Assembly (NCBI GenBank): GCA_030693155.1
Contig: JAUYBJ010000026.1
Span: 1-64,000 of the forward strand
DNA from: Methylococcales bacterium
GTDB taxonomy: Bacteria; Pseudomonadota; Gammaproteobacteria; Methylococcales; Methylomonadaceae
DNA length: 64,000 bases
Direction: 5' to 3'
Positions 1 through 9,932 of this stretch are shown here, one piece after another (within the stretch, counting starts at the first letter, position 1; the number at the start of each line of letters is the position of its first letter). The notes beneath the pieces were generated by a model. The model worked only from the letters and a program-made list of their open reading frames with translations, did not search any database and had not been told where the DNA came from. The position numbers were made by a program, and so were the translations under genes.

Positions 1-247
1 GGCAACACGAGAAACCACAGCGGAACTGGTACAGCTGGTACAACGTATCGCCGCTGACGCTAACGCGCAAGTATTAACCACTCAACGCTTACAAGAACGG
101 GCAGTGGAAATTACCAAAAGTTCCGAAGAAACGTTTGATAAGTTGCAAGCGCAAGGGCTGCAAACTGAACAGTTGGTGGGATTATCAAACGATCTAGTGG
201 AATCGGTCGGGGTATTCACTCTGCCAGCTGTTAAAACAGCGGCTTAA
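1..247 (+). CDS. C-terminal fragment of a coiled-coil, possibly methyl-accepting/phasin-like protein (truncated by window start)
   Basis: Open frame from base 2: ATRETTAELVQLVQRIAADANAQVL...ESVGVFTLPAVKTAA*, stop TAA 245-247. Confidence 0.5.
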   Translation, partial: ATRETTAELVQLVQRIAADANAQVLTTQRLQERAVEITKSSEETFDKLQAQGLQTEQLVGLSNDLVESVGVFTLPAVKTAA

Positions 248-352
248 AATTCATTCCGTAGGGTGGGCAACGCTTTTTTGCCCACCACTTTTCATCGGCA
301 AATGGTGGGCAAACGATAAAGCTGTTTGCCCACCCTACAAACTTATTCCAAC

Positions 353-1135
353 CTACCTCACTGTCAGCCAGTTAATTTCTTTAGCGGTTTGTTCACCAAT
401 AACACAAGCATTCAAATTACCCGCCATGTGTGATTTAGTCACACTTTCTGGTATCCCGATAGCCATAATCTCTGCTTTACTTTGCGGATACAAGGGCGAC
501 TGATTTGAAACCGCATAACCACTAGGGAAAAGCGGCTGACCGTTGACATCGTATTTATCAGTCGCACCAACCGTATGCAGTAACTCATGAACAATAACCA
601 CGTTGTTTTGTTCATCGTAAGTTTCCGCAGCAAACGCATGAACAATCGCAATCAAGCCTTTATCGAGTCCGAGTGAATGCTCCAGATGGCGACCAGCCAC
701 TGGCTCATGATAATAAACAAACACCCGAATACGATGCAGATTAGCGTTTACATCGGGGGTGTTTTTATAAGCCCAATAACGCAGTTTTATACTCCACGCG
801 ATAATAGCAAAAACGTTGGCATCAGGTTTAGGTGATGCAGGCGGCTGTACTGTCATCACCGCGCCTAACTGCGTTTGAGTAGGGTGGCTACTCGACTTAT
901 AAAGTAAACTTTGTTGCTTTATAAAATCATCAACAGGCTGAAATACACTGCTATCAAGTTCATTGATGTACTCATTAACACTGGAGCTATTGTTATCGCC
1001 ATTAATAGGATAAATCACTACCTGCAAAGGAGTTGCCCACGATCTTGCCTGTACTTTTTGTATTTTGCTGTAAAAAGCCAAGGTGACAAAGATAGCCAGC
1101 AGGATGGTTATGCGGGTGAATTTCCACCAGTTCAT
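353..1135 (-). CDS. Putative secreted/membrane-anchored zinc metallopeptidase (metzincin-like motif)
   Basis: N-terminal hydrophobic segment; HELLHTVGATDKYD matches HExxHxxGxxD. Confidence 0.6.
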   Translation of the reverse strand: MNWWKFTRITILLAIFVTLAFYSKIQKVQARSWATPLQVVIYPINGDNNSSSVNEYINELDSSVFQPVDDFIKQQSLLYKSSSHPTQTQLGAVMTVQPPASPKPDANVFAIIAWSIKLRYWAYKNTPDVNANLHRIRVFVYYHEPVAGRHLEHSLGLDKGLIAIVHAFAAETYDEQNNVVIVHELLHTVGATDKYDVNGQPLFPSGYAVSNQSPLYPQSKAEIMAIGIPESVTKSHMAGNLNACVIGEQTAKEINWLTVR

Positions 1136-1275
1136 AGCGGAAAATGCGCGATTTCAGGTTGCACAAATGTCTTCATTAAGAATCGGTTTTGATCCACTAG
1201 CGGTATAGATTGGGCTGCTAAAAAGCGGCAACCCAAGCTATATTTTTCGTCATTATTCAACAAACCTGCCATCAC

Positions 1276-1815
1276 TTAATCGTAATGCACTAAATCGTAA
1301 TCCAAACCCGGTTCGCGTCCTTCCAGTAAATCGGTTAAAAACTTCCAGAATACATCCGCAGACGGTGGACAACCGGGCAGTGAATAATCAATTTTCACCA
1401 CTTCATGAATCGGATGCACTTGATTCAGCAATAACGGCAATTCAGGGTCATTGGGAATCATCGGATTTTCCACGCCGATACCGTCCAGATAGGCTTCTCT
1501 TAAACATTCTTCCAGCGGTACAGAATTGCGCATCGCAGGCAAACCGCCGTTAATCGCACACGCGCCGACTGCTACCAGAATTTTACAATTCTGGCGAAAT
1601 TCGCGTAATACATGAACGTTTTCCGCGTTACACACACCACCTTCAATTAAACCGATGTCGCACGGAGCGCAGTGTTTAATGTCGGTAATCGGCGAACGGT
1701 TGAATTCGACCAACTCCGCTAATGGCACTAAACGCTCATCCAAATCTAAAAACGACATATGACAACCGAAACAACCCGCTAACGAGGTGGTCGCTATTCT
1801 TACTTTATTCGCCAT
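1276..1815 (-). CDS. hoxY: NAD-reducing [NiFe] hydrogenase small subunit HoxY
   Basis: ATTSLAGCFGCHMSFLDLDERL...GACAINGGLPAMRN...LPGCPPSAD; follows hoxU. Start taken at MANKVRI. Confidence 0.88.
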   Translation of the reverse strand: MANKVRIATTSLAGCFGCHMSFLDLDERLVPLAELVEFNRSPITDIKHCAPCDIGLIEGGVCNAENVHVLREFRQNCKILVAVGACAINGGLPAMRNSVPLEECLREAYLDGIGVENPMIPNDPELPLLLNQVHPIHEVVKIDYSLPGCPPSADVFWKFLTDLLEGREPGLDYDLVHYD

Positions 1816-2512
1816 GCTGTTCTCCTGCACTCATGTCACAAATATCATGGTGGTCGTAACGTCGTTGTCCAATCGGCACTTTAAACGCCGTGCCTTTGAC
1901 TAAAATCGCCCCTGTCGGGCAAATATGCGCCGCTCTATCATCGACGTTTATATCACTGTCGCCCAAATTGCCCGATGCAGAATTGACAATTAAATGTTTA
2001 TTAATCCCGCGTCCTGCAATCGCAAATACATCTTTGCCGTCGGCATGACTGGCGCGCACACACAAATTGCAGAAAATACAGCGATTGCGATCCAGTAATA
2101 AATCGGGATGTGAGGAATCAAGATCGCGTAACGCGAAAAAATGCGGGTAATGATTATCCAGCATATTCAAATGATAACCGACCGCCTGTAACTGGCAATT
2201 GCCCGATTTTTCACACGAAGGGCAAAAATGATTGCCTTCAACAAACAGCATTTGCGTGAGACGTTTGCGGTCAAAATTGAGTTCTTCGGTATTATTGCAA
2301 ACCGCCTGCCCCTCAACCGCTGGAAAGGTACACGCCGTGGCATTACGCCCATTCACATTGACCGTACACAGTTTGCAACTGCCGTGCGGCGCAAATTCAG
2401 GGTTATGGCATAAATGCGGAATATACACCCCTGCCGCCGTTGCCGCTTCGATAATGGTTTGCCCTTCTTCAAAAGGGATGGTTTGTCCGTCTATAGTAAT
2501 GTGACTCATCAC
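1805..2512 (-). CDS. hoxU: NAD-reducing hydrogenase diaphorase subunit HoxU
   Basis: N-terminal 2Fe-2S ferredoxin domain (CHNPEFAPHGSCKLCTVNV), CPSCEKSGNCQLQ, CIFCNLCVRAS. Confidence 0.9.
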   Translation of the reverse strand: MMSHITIDGQTIPFEEGQTIIEAATAAGVYIPHLCHNPEFAPHGSCKLCTVNVNGRNATACTFPAVEGQAVCNNTEELNFDRKRLTQMLFVEGNHFCPSCEKSGNCQLQAVGYHLNMLDNHYPHFFALRDLDSSHPDLLLDRNRCIFCNLCVRASHADGKDVFAIAGRGINKHLIVNSASGNLGDSDINVDDRAAHICPTGAILVKGTAFKVPIGQRRYDHHDICDMSAGEQHGE

Positions 2513-4290
2513 TCTTCCTCCACTTGAGCTAAATGCGCGTTGCTGTCATCACGACCGCTCAGTTGTCTGGCAATCGCTAAAGCACCGTCCAAATCAAAAC
2601 CCGGTTCAAAGCTGATTTGTTTAATTTTCTGATTATATAATTCGGGATACCGTTCCAGCGTGGTAATAATCGGTTGCGCCGCTGTTTGCCCCAAACCGCA
2701 ATGGCTGGTAGTTTTAATCAACTGGGCAATTTCCTGTAATTCACGCACATCACCCGACGAACCGTGACCTGTGCAAATTTTATCAAACTGTTTTTTCAGC
2801 AATGATGTACCCACACGGCACGGTGTACAAAAGCCACAGCTTTCATGCGCGAAAAAGTCGGTAAAATTCTGCACAATATCGAAAATACTGCGGCTGGTAT
2901 TAAAGATAATGAATGAGCCGCCGGTGGCTAAATCTTGAAACCCCAACACGCGGTCAAATTCGGTATCGCAAATAAATGTTCCTGACGGCCCGCCGACTTG
3001 CACACCCAACACATCATCCGCACCGCAATCATTAAGTATTTGCCGAATTGATGTCCCGAATGGGTATTCATAAATACCCGCTTTCGCACAATCACCGCTG
3101 ATACTGAGGATTTTTGTGCCTGTGGATTGTTCTGTGCCGTGTGCGGCAAACCATGCGCCACCGTGTAGCGCGATATGCGCGGCAGCTACAAAAGTTTCAA
3201 CGTTATTCACCACGGTGGGTTTATTCAAATAGCCAGAAGTGACGGGATACGGCGGACGGTTGCGCGGAATGCCGCGTTTACCTTCCAGCGATTCAATCAG
3301 TGCCGATTCTTCGCCGCAAATATACGCGCCCAGTCCTAGTTGAATGGCTATATCGAAACTCAAACCTTGATCCAGAATATTATCGCCCAATAATCCCGCG
3401 TTACGGCGTTGGGCTAATACGGCTAATAAAGGTTCGTACAGGTGTAAATACTCACCGCGTAAATAAATAAAGCCCTGAGTCGCGCCGATAATTGCGCCGC
3501 ATAAGGTCATGCCTTCGATTAATTCATGCGCATAACTATTTAATAGCACACGGTCTTTAAATGTTCCCGGTTCGCCTTCGTCGGCATTGCAGACCACATA
3601 ACGTTGTGATGCCTCAGTATTGCGGCACAACTGCCATTTCATTGCGGTAGTAAAACCCGCACCGCCCCGACCGCGTAAGCCTGCAGTTTTAATTTCATCC
3701 AGCGTTTCTGTTAATCCGCGTTGCAAGGCGGCTTGTAACGCCGCGCCGTGGGCTAATTCAGCGGTTAACAATAAACCTGCCTGATGAATGTTATCGTCCA
3801 CCGCTAATAAATCACTGTCCCAGTCGGTCACGGGTATATTGTGTTTGATAGCGGCAACCATGCGATCTATACGTTCTGGAGTCAAATAAGCAATCGCATG
3901 ACCATTGACTAATGCCGCTGGCCCTTGATCGCACAAACCTGTACAGGAAGTGTTATCAATGCTCACCAATCTGTCTGCTCGCACCGTTCCCAATGGTGTG
4001 TGCAGTTTTTGACATAAATAATCCGCTAAGTCCTGTTTGCCCAGCATAATATCGGTAATTGAATTACTGAGTAGAATGTCATAATGACCACGCGACTCAA
4101 ACGAAAGAAAACTGTAAAACTCAACAACTGCGATAATTTGCGTTCTCGGAACACCTAACTGCTGAGAGATTAAGTCAACAGCAAGTTTGGGAATATGAAA
4201 ATATTGTGCCTGTACCTCGCGCAATATCATTAACAGGGGCGTAGCGTAGCTTTGATATTTTTTCAGCGTGTGATTAATAAATGATTCCAT
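2509..4290 (-). CDS. hoxF: NAD-reducing hydrogenase diaphorase subunit HoxF with N-terminal NuoE/HoxE-like domain
   Basis: GLRGRGGAGFTTAMKW, CNADEGEPGTFKDR, ESCGFCTPCRVGTSLL; N-terminal thioredoxin-like 2Fe-2S domain. Start at MESFINHTLKK rather than the longer ORF start. Confidence 0.9.
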   Translation of the reverse strand: MESFINHTLKKYQSYATPLLMILREVQAQYFHIPKLAVDLISQQLGVPRTQIIAVVEFYSFLSFESRGHYDILLSNSITDIMLGKQDLADYLCQKLHTPLGTVRADRLVSIDNTSCTGLCDQGPAALVNGHAIAYLTPERIDRMVAAIKHNIPVTDWDSDLLAVDDNIHQAGLLLTAELAHGAALQAALQRGLTETLDEIKTAGLRGRGGAGFTTAMKWQLCRNTEASQRYVVCNADEGEPGTFKDRVLLNSYAHELIEGMTLCGAIIGATQGFIYLRGEYLHLYEPLLAVLAQRRNAGLLGDNILDQGLSFDIAIQLGLGAYICGEESALIESLEGKRGIPRNRPPYPVTSGYLNKPTVVNNVETFVAAAHIALHGGAWFAAHGTEQSTGTKILSISGDCAKAGIYEYPFGTSIRQILNDCGADDVLGVQVGGPSGTFICDTEFDRVLGFQDLATGGSFIIFNTSRSIFDIVQNFTDFFAHESCGFCTPCRVGTSLLKKQFDKICTGHGSSGDVRELQEIAQLIKTTSHCGLGQTAAQPIITTLERYPELYNQKIKQISFEPGFDLDGALAIARQLSGRDDSNAHLAQVEEE

Positions 4291-4407
4291 GACTTCCTCT
4301 TGTTGAGTTAGGTTTTGGTGTTTCTCTCTGGTCAAAAAGCCATTGAGAGAGTAAGTTAATAGTAACACCCCACTTATTAAAATCAATGCCAGTCAACAAA
4401 TCAGCCT

Positions 4408-4989
4408 ATGTTAAAACGATTTATTACCCTGTTACTCACCTGTATATGCTTATCGTCTCTTGCTTACGCGGCACAAGTGACCGAAAAGCAAGGCAATATC
4501 TATTACGATAATCAGCAACTAACTTCATCAGGCAAAGATAGCATGGCGGTGTTATCGCCCGATGACAAACAAGTGGTTTTTGTGCGTGATGATGCACTGT
4601 GGTTGATGGATGTGAGTGGCAACAATGCTCATGCTATCGTTGTCAGTGCTGAAAATGACGACGTTAAACAGCATTTAACTGACCTCAATAATCCCCGTTT
4701 TTCCTTGGATGGCAAGGCAGTTTATTTTCTCAGTGCCGCGTGGGCTATCTCTAATGCCGTTCATGTCGTCGATTTAACCACTCATAAACAGCATTTTGTC
4801 ACCGATGGTAACAGTCTGTAATTAGTGCCTAGGGGTAACTATAAAGGTTATCTCATTGTATCCAAACATAAGTACCATCAAGGCGGCGGTTCTTATGAAG
4901 ATTTTTGGCTGGTATCGCCCAAAGGCAAAGCCATAAAATCGTTAGGTGAAGAAGAGGAACGAGTGAATGCGTTTCTTAAGGCAAATTGA
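4408..4989 (+). pseudogene. Secreted beta-propeller (TolB-like) small protein interrupted by an in-frame TAA
   Basis: ORF 4408..4821 ends in TAA; the same frame continues LVPRGNYKGYLIVSKHKYHQGGGSYEDFWLVSPKGKAIKSLGEEEERVNAFLKAN* to 4989. Confidence 0.65.
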
Positions 4990-5116
4990 AGTAAAATAGC
5001 CGTTACTTGCACTATCAATTTATGTCGATTGGATTAGTGATAACGAAATCCATCAACATAACGCTTATTGTTGGGTTTCGTCCCTCAACCCAACCTACGA
5101 GACAACTGGAACACTT

Positions 5117-7477
5117 ATGACGACTTGGTTAGAAACCTGCCAACAACAACTGGCACGCTTGGAAAAAACGGCGGTGTTAGCCGATAAATTAGTGACGCTC
5201 GGCAATAAAACAGGCGTAGACATTGCGCCTGAACTGCTGAAAAAACTGAACAGCGAACGCCCGCGTCTCAATCGCCAATTAGAACGCTTACACGCCAATC
5301 GCTTTGAAGTGGCGGTTATCGGCTTGGAAAAAGCGGGCAAAAGCGCGTTACTGAATGCGTGGTTAGGACAGGAAATTCTACCCTCCGCGCGTGAGCGTTG
5401 TACATTCACCAGCACCGAAATCTGGTCGGCACAAACTGAACAAGATCAATTATTGCAAATTCAATACTACACTCAGGATGAAATAAATGAATTGCAACAA
5501 CAACGCAGTAACGCCCTGTTAGGCTTGCTGGGCGAACGGGAACGCAAAGAAATTCAGGAAGATTTTGATGATACTGAACAAAATCTCAACGCTATTTATG
5601 AATTCACCAAACACACCGAAGGCTTTAGGCAGAATTTTATTGATATAAGCGAAATTAACGAACAACTGCAAGCGGCGATTTTCAGAAACCGTGCACAATC
5701 GCTCGCCATTAAACGCATTCAACTAAAAACCGTGCGTCTGCGTAGTGATCGTGACATCGTATTTCATGATGTCCCTGGCTTTAACTCAGGTATTTTAATG
5801 CACGCCGAACAAGCCATTGAACGGCTGAAACATTGCGATGCCATTATTTATGCCAAAGAAATGAAACAGCCGTCTATCACTGGTCCCGAAAAAGAAATGC
5901 TGGTGATTGCCGATGCCGAAGACCCCAGTATTCGCGTCGCTGACAAAGTGTTTGTGGTGCTGACGCAAGCCGATGCATTGGATGACCAAATTGATTTTAA
6001 AGACACCTTGGCAAAACACAGAAACTACTGGCCAACCGTACCCGAACGCCGTTTATTACCCGTGTGTGCGCGGTCGCATTTGGTGGAATTCGGTATTCCG
6101 TCCGAAGACACGCTGCGCCGTACCAAAAGTGCCGATGATAAAGGCAAAATGAAAAAACTGGGGATTAACGATGGTATTCCCGCACTGAAAGAAGCGGTCA
6201 ATCATTACATCGACCACGAACGCGCGTTGGTATTAGAAAAACGCTGTGACGCGCTGGTCAATAATATTCGCCAAATCGCCAGCGATATACTCACCAAACT
6301 CGAACCGATTTACGGCACAGTGGTAGTTGATGGTGACGCACAAGAAGATGATTTAATCGGCAAAGAATTCAATCAATGGTGGGGACGTGAATGGCAACGC
6401 ATCAAAAAAGATTTTGATGTCTGGTACGCGGAAGTCATTCAGGGACGCAAAGAAGCCGATGCGATAGGCTCTGAACATCAGGAACTCGCCGCGTTACGCG
6501 CCGCTTATGACAGCAAAATTGAATCGTTACTCAGCGAATTGACCACTGCGCAACCCGATGAATTAAAACGCATTTATACCGCAGGCGGTGCGATTTCCAT
6601 GCCTGACCCGCGCGAAGGCAATTATAAAATTCGGGAGGAATTGTTTCGAGAAATTCAGAAAAAATTTGAAACCGAAATGACCGACCAGTTAGCGCAAGCT
6701 CTGCAAGCGTTAATCGACCAGATTGTACAAAAAACCCAAGCCTTGTTATGGAACACCGAGGAAGTGCGCCGCACCCTGTTACATTCTCATGCCGATGAAA
6801 GTCTGGAACAAGCGCGTATTCGTCATGGCTTTCAAGTGCTATTTTTACGTTTCAGCCGCGTCGCGGTAGAAGCCTTTATTGCCAAACCGTTGCAAGCGCG
6901 TGAACGTTTATTAAATGAACGCGCCGCTGAAATTAAAACTCTGGAAGCGTTTTATCAAGGCATCGACAAAGCCAAACAGGAAGGCGGCTTAACGCATTAT
7001 TTGCGTTATGGTTTATGGGAAAAATTAGTCAGCCCGCCTGCAAACACCCGAAGCAGAGGCAAAGCGGCAAACGCACAAGAAGCGGTCGCCGCTATCATGC
7101 CCGAAGTCATTACTATTGCTAAAAAAGTCATCGAAGAACAACAGGAAAAAGCCCCTGAACCCAACAACTTCGATGCAGTAGTAGCAGAAATCAACGGCGA
7201 TTTAGCGGCATTAGAAGATTATCTGAAAAACAGCGTGTTTTATGCGGCGGGGTTTATCACCTACTGCAATCAGGAATTAGAACGCATACGCAATCGTTTT
7301 AAAGAAATGGAAGACAACGACAGACAATGGATAGGCATTATCCGCACCGCTGTTAAATACGAAAAAAATACTGCTATTCCTTATAGCATTGCCCATTCCA
7401 AACGTGATTTTCGCTTGCGTCGGGAAATTGCGTTAGAACTCAAGGAAATTCGGGAAATCTGCTTAAACGTTTATTAG
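5117..7477 (+). CDS. Dynamin-family GTPase
   Basis: P-loop GLEKAGKSALLNAWLG, switch region CTFTSTEI, DVPGFNSG, long coiled-coil C-terminus. Confidence 0.8.
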   Translation: MTTWLETCQQQLARLEKTAVLADKLVTLGNKTGVDIAPELLKKLNSERPRLNRQLERLHANRFEVAVIGLEKAGKSALLNAWLGQEILPSARERCTFTSTEIWSAQTEQDQLLQIQYYTQDEINELQQQRSNALLGLLGERERKEIQEDFDDTEQNLNAIYEFTKHTEGFRQNFIDISEINEQLQAAIFRNRAQSLAIKRIQLKTVRLRSDRDIVFHDVPGFNSGILMHAEQAIERLKHCDAIIYAKEMKQPSITGPEKEMLVIADAEDPSIRVADKVFVVLTQADALDDQIDFKDTLAKHRNYWPTVPERRLLPVCARSHLVEFGIPSEDTLRRTKSADDKGKMKKLGINDGIPALKEAVNHYIDHERALVLEKRCDALVNNIRQIASDILTKLEPIYGTVVVDGDAQEDDLIGKEFNQWWGREWQRIKKDFDVWYAEVIQGRKEADAIGSEHQELAALRAAYDSKIESLLSELTTAQPDELKRIYTAGGAISMPDPREGNYKIREELFREIQKKFETEMTDQLAQALQALIDQIVQKTQALLWNTEEVRRTLLHSHADESLEQARIRHGFQVLFLRFSRVAVEAFIAKPLQARERLLNERAAEIKTLEAFYQGIDKAKQEGGLTHYLRYGLWEKLVSPPANTRSRGKAANAQEAVAAIMPEVITIAKKVIEEQQEKAPEPNNFDAVVAEINGDLAALEDYLKNSVFYAAGFITYCNQELERIRNRFKEMEDNDRQWIGIIRTAVKYEKNTAIPYSIAHSKRDFRLRREIALELKEIREICLNVY

Positions 7478-7603
7478 TTAATTAGGTTAAAATGCACCGC
7501 AACAACCATTATTACGGTGCATTTCAACCTTAACAGGCCACCTAAAATCACAACTCATTGAATCTATTAGCTTTACAATAATGGCGTATTTATTGCTTTA
7601 ATC

Positions 7604-7742
7604 TAGAGCTAACGCACAATAAAATGATAACGTTCGCACTGAGCCTGTCGAAGCCTGTCATGAACTTGTCGAATGGTGTGAGCATGGTTCGACAAGCTCA
7701 CCACGAACGGTTTTGTAATCATTTTATTAGCGGTTAGCTATA
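7604..7742. repeat. MITE-like inverted-repeat element containing a 'TTCGACAAGCTCA' palindromic repeat
   Basis: Imperfect 25-bp terminal inverted repeats: tagagctaacgcacaataaaatgat (7604-7628) / atcattttattagcggttagctata (7718-7742). Confidence 0.6.
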
Positions 7743-7904
7743 GCAAGTATTTGTCGGATTTCTAATAAACGTGGTTCGCCACAAATAGAAGACAATAATT
7801 TCTAGTCGCGTAGGGTGGGCAACGTTCTTTTGCCCATCTTTTATCCTGCAAGCGTTAAGCAAAAAAGCACTGCCCGCCCTGCAACACTGCATAAATACTT
7901 CCGA

Positions 7905-9824
7905 ATGCCAGCTATTTCAACAGATAACTTTCGTTACGACATCAACGCCCTACGCGCCATAGCGATTATCGGAGTGGTAGCGTATCACTACGGCATTGCA
8001 GGCTTTAGCGGCGGCTTTGTCGGTGTTGATGTATTTTTTGTTATTTCAGGATTCTTGATTTCTTCTCACATTATCAGAGACCTGAAGCAAAGCCGATTTT
8101 CCTTTGCGGCATTTTATAGTGCCAGATTACGACGCATCTTCCCTGCCCTCGCTATCATGTGTATGGCTTGTGCAATCTGGGGCTGGTTTTACACGCTTCC
8201 GAAAGATTATCTGGCTCATACGCGCCATGAGCTGGAAGCTCTGCTGTTTGTGTCCAATACCGTATTCAGCAATGAACGCGGTTATTTTGATGCCGCTTCA
8301 CATACCAAGCCTTTATTGCATACTTGGTCGTTATCGGTAGAAGGGCAATTTTATTTATTTTTGCCGCTGTTTTTGGCGATAGTCTGGCGGTTTGCTCGCC
8401 GATATAACGTGTTTATCACAACGGGTGTATTTTTAGCCTCATTCGCGTGGTGTTTATACGATAGCGAGGTCGATGCAGGGGCGGCTTTTTATCAGTTGGC
8501 AACGCGGGCGTGGGAATTTATGGCGGGTACATTATTGGCATTATTCGCTCTTAATAAGCCCAGTGTGGTGCTATCTAATATCGGCAGTGTTATTGGTTTA
8601 AGTCTGGTGTGTATCAGTATCGGCTGGTTTAATTCATCCTTGCTGTGGCCGAGTTACTACGCACTGCTACCCGTTGCGGGCAGTGCGTTATTAATTGTTT
8701 CAGGTGACGCGCTCTTAACACGCTGGTGTTTTAACTCGTGGATTTTACAGCGACTGGGCGACATTTCGTATTCGCTCTATTTGTGGCACTGGCCTGTGTG
8801 GGTATTTGCCAAGCCCTATGTCAACACGCGTCTGGAGCGTGAATTATCGCAAGCTGAAACAGTCGGTTTAATCGGTTTGGCATTAATGTTAGCTGTGCTA
8901 AGTTGGCGATTTGTCGAAAAACCGATTCGTTTTAAAAAAGGCTGGTGGTCATCCAAACGGGTGTGGCAAGGCGCGTTAATCACGCTCAGCGGTTTTATTG
9001 CTTTAACCATCGCGGCGGCAGTAACCAAAGGCTTTCCCAATCGACTGCCCGATTATATACAACGCGGTTTTGCGGCAGTGGCACTCAACACCCCCAGAGG
9101 TGAATGCTTTAGAAACCAAGTATCACAAAAACAAGCCCCAGAACAATTCTGTCAATTCGGCGCGGATAACCAGCAACCCAGTTTATTACTGTGGGGCGAT
9201 TCACACGCCAATATGTATTTAAGCGCGTTGTCAAACGCGGCAAATGCCACAGGAAAAACGGGTTACATTGCCACGCAAACAGGTTGCCGCGCTACACTTG
9301 CCAATCAACCTAATGATTTAACAGGTGCGGCAGGTGTTTCTTGTACAGCTTTTAATAATGAAGTGAATGCGTTTGTGGCAAATAATCCTCAGATTCAGAC
9401 GGTCATCATTGCCAGAATGTGGGGCGGTGGTGATAGTTTGACCAGAACTATTCAGCTCATTAATCACCTGCTGGAACAGGGTAAAAACGTTATTGTGGTC
9501 GGGCCCGTGCCATTTTTGGCATTCAGTGTGCCAGAACACTGGATTTATCAGCAGATTAACGCGGGGCAAGCGATAAACACTCTGACTGACCCGATAACCC
9601 ATCAACAACATTTATTTGAATTTCAAACGCTTGCCCAACAGCAGTTAGCCGCGCCGCTTGCCACTGGGCGCGTTATTTGGATTAATCCCCTGCAAAAACT
9701 CTGCAAGCAAACTGGTTGCTTATTAGTAAACAATGGCGTGAGTTATTTTAAAGATGTTACGCATTTATCCGAGGCGGGAGCGATGTTGTTTACCGAGGAT
9801 TTTGCGGGTGCTTTACGCCAGTAA
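7905..9824 (+). CDS. OafA/YrhL-type acyltransferase with C-terminal SGNH domain
   Basis: YDINALRAIAIIGVVAYHYG, GFVGVDVFFVISGFLIS, LLHTWSLSVEGQFYLFLP, SGNH LLWGDSHANMY. Start at MPAISTDNFRYD; the upstream ORF extension is dispersed repeat sequence. Confidence 0.9.
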   Translation: MPAISTDNFRYDINALRAIAIIGVVAYHYGIAGFSGGFVGVDVFFVISGFLISSHIIRDLKQSRFSFAAFYSARLRRIFPALAIMCMACAIWGWFYTLPKDYLAHTRHELEALLFVSNTVFSNERGYFDAASHTKPLLHTWSLSVEGQFYLFLPLFLAIVWRFARRYNVFITTGVFLASFAWCLYDSEVDAGAAFYQLATRAWEFMAGTLLALFALNKPSVVLSNIGSVIGLSLVCISIGWFNSSLLWPSYYALLPVAGSALLIVSGDALLTRWCFNSWILQRLGDISYSLYLWHWPVWVFAKPYVNTRLERELSQAETVGLIGLALMLAVLSWRFVEKPIRFKKGWWSSKRVWQGALITLSGFIALTIAAAVTKGFPNRLPDYIQRGFAAVALNTPRGECFRNQVSQKQAPEQFCQFGADNQQPSLLLWGDSHANMYLSALSNAANATGKTGYIATQTGCRATLANQPNDLTGAAGVSCTAFNNEVNAFVANNPQIQTVIIARMWGGGDSLTRTIQLINHLLEQGKNVIVVGPVPFLAFSVPEHWIYQQINAGQAINTLTDPITHQQHLFEFQTLAQQQLAAPLATGRVIWINPLQKLCKQTGCLLVNNGVSYFKDVTHLSEAGAMLFTEDFAGALRQ

Positions 9825-9932
9825 TGCAGGGATTTTCAGCATAAAAATAGATTGCTTCCATGACAAATAGGCTTACACTCGCCACCTGTATTCACTCTAC
9901 GCAATACTACATCAACTATAGGAGAACAGTTT

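Noticed and set aside
257-338. gtagggtgggcaac... inverted sequence as a regulatory RNA
   Set aside because: A similar sequence recurs near 7810; best treated as a dispersed intergenic repeat.
439-651. Small overlapping ORFs listed on either strand inside larger genes (e.g. 439..651, 2928..3161, 9318..9611, 53385..53852)
   Set aside because: They overlap well-supported genes in other frames and show no recognisable motifs.
7815-7904. Longer N-terminus of the acyltransferase
   Set aside because: The extension is dispersed repeat sequence (gtagggtgggcaacg...); the start at 7905 fits the family.
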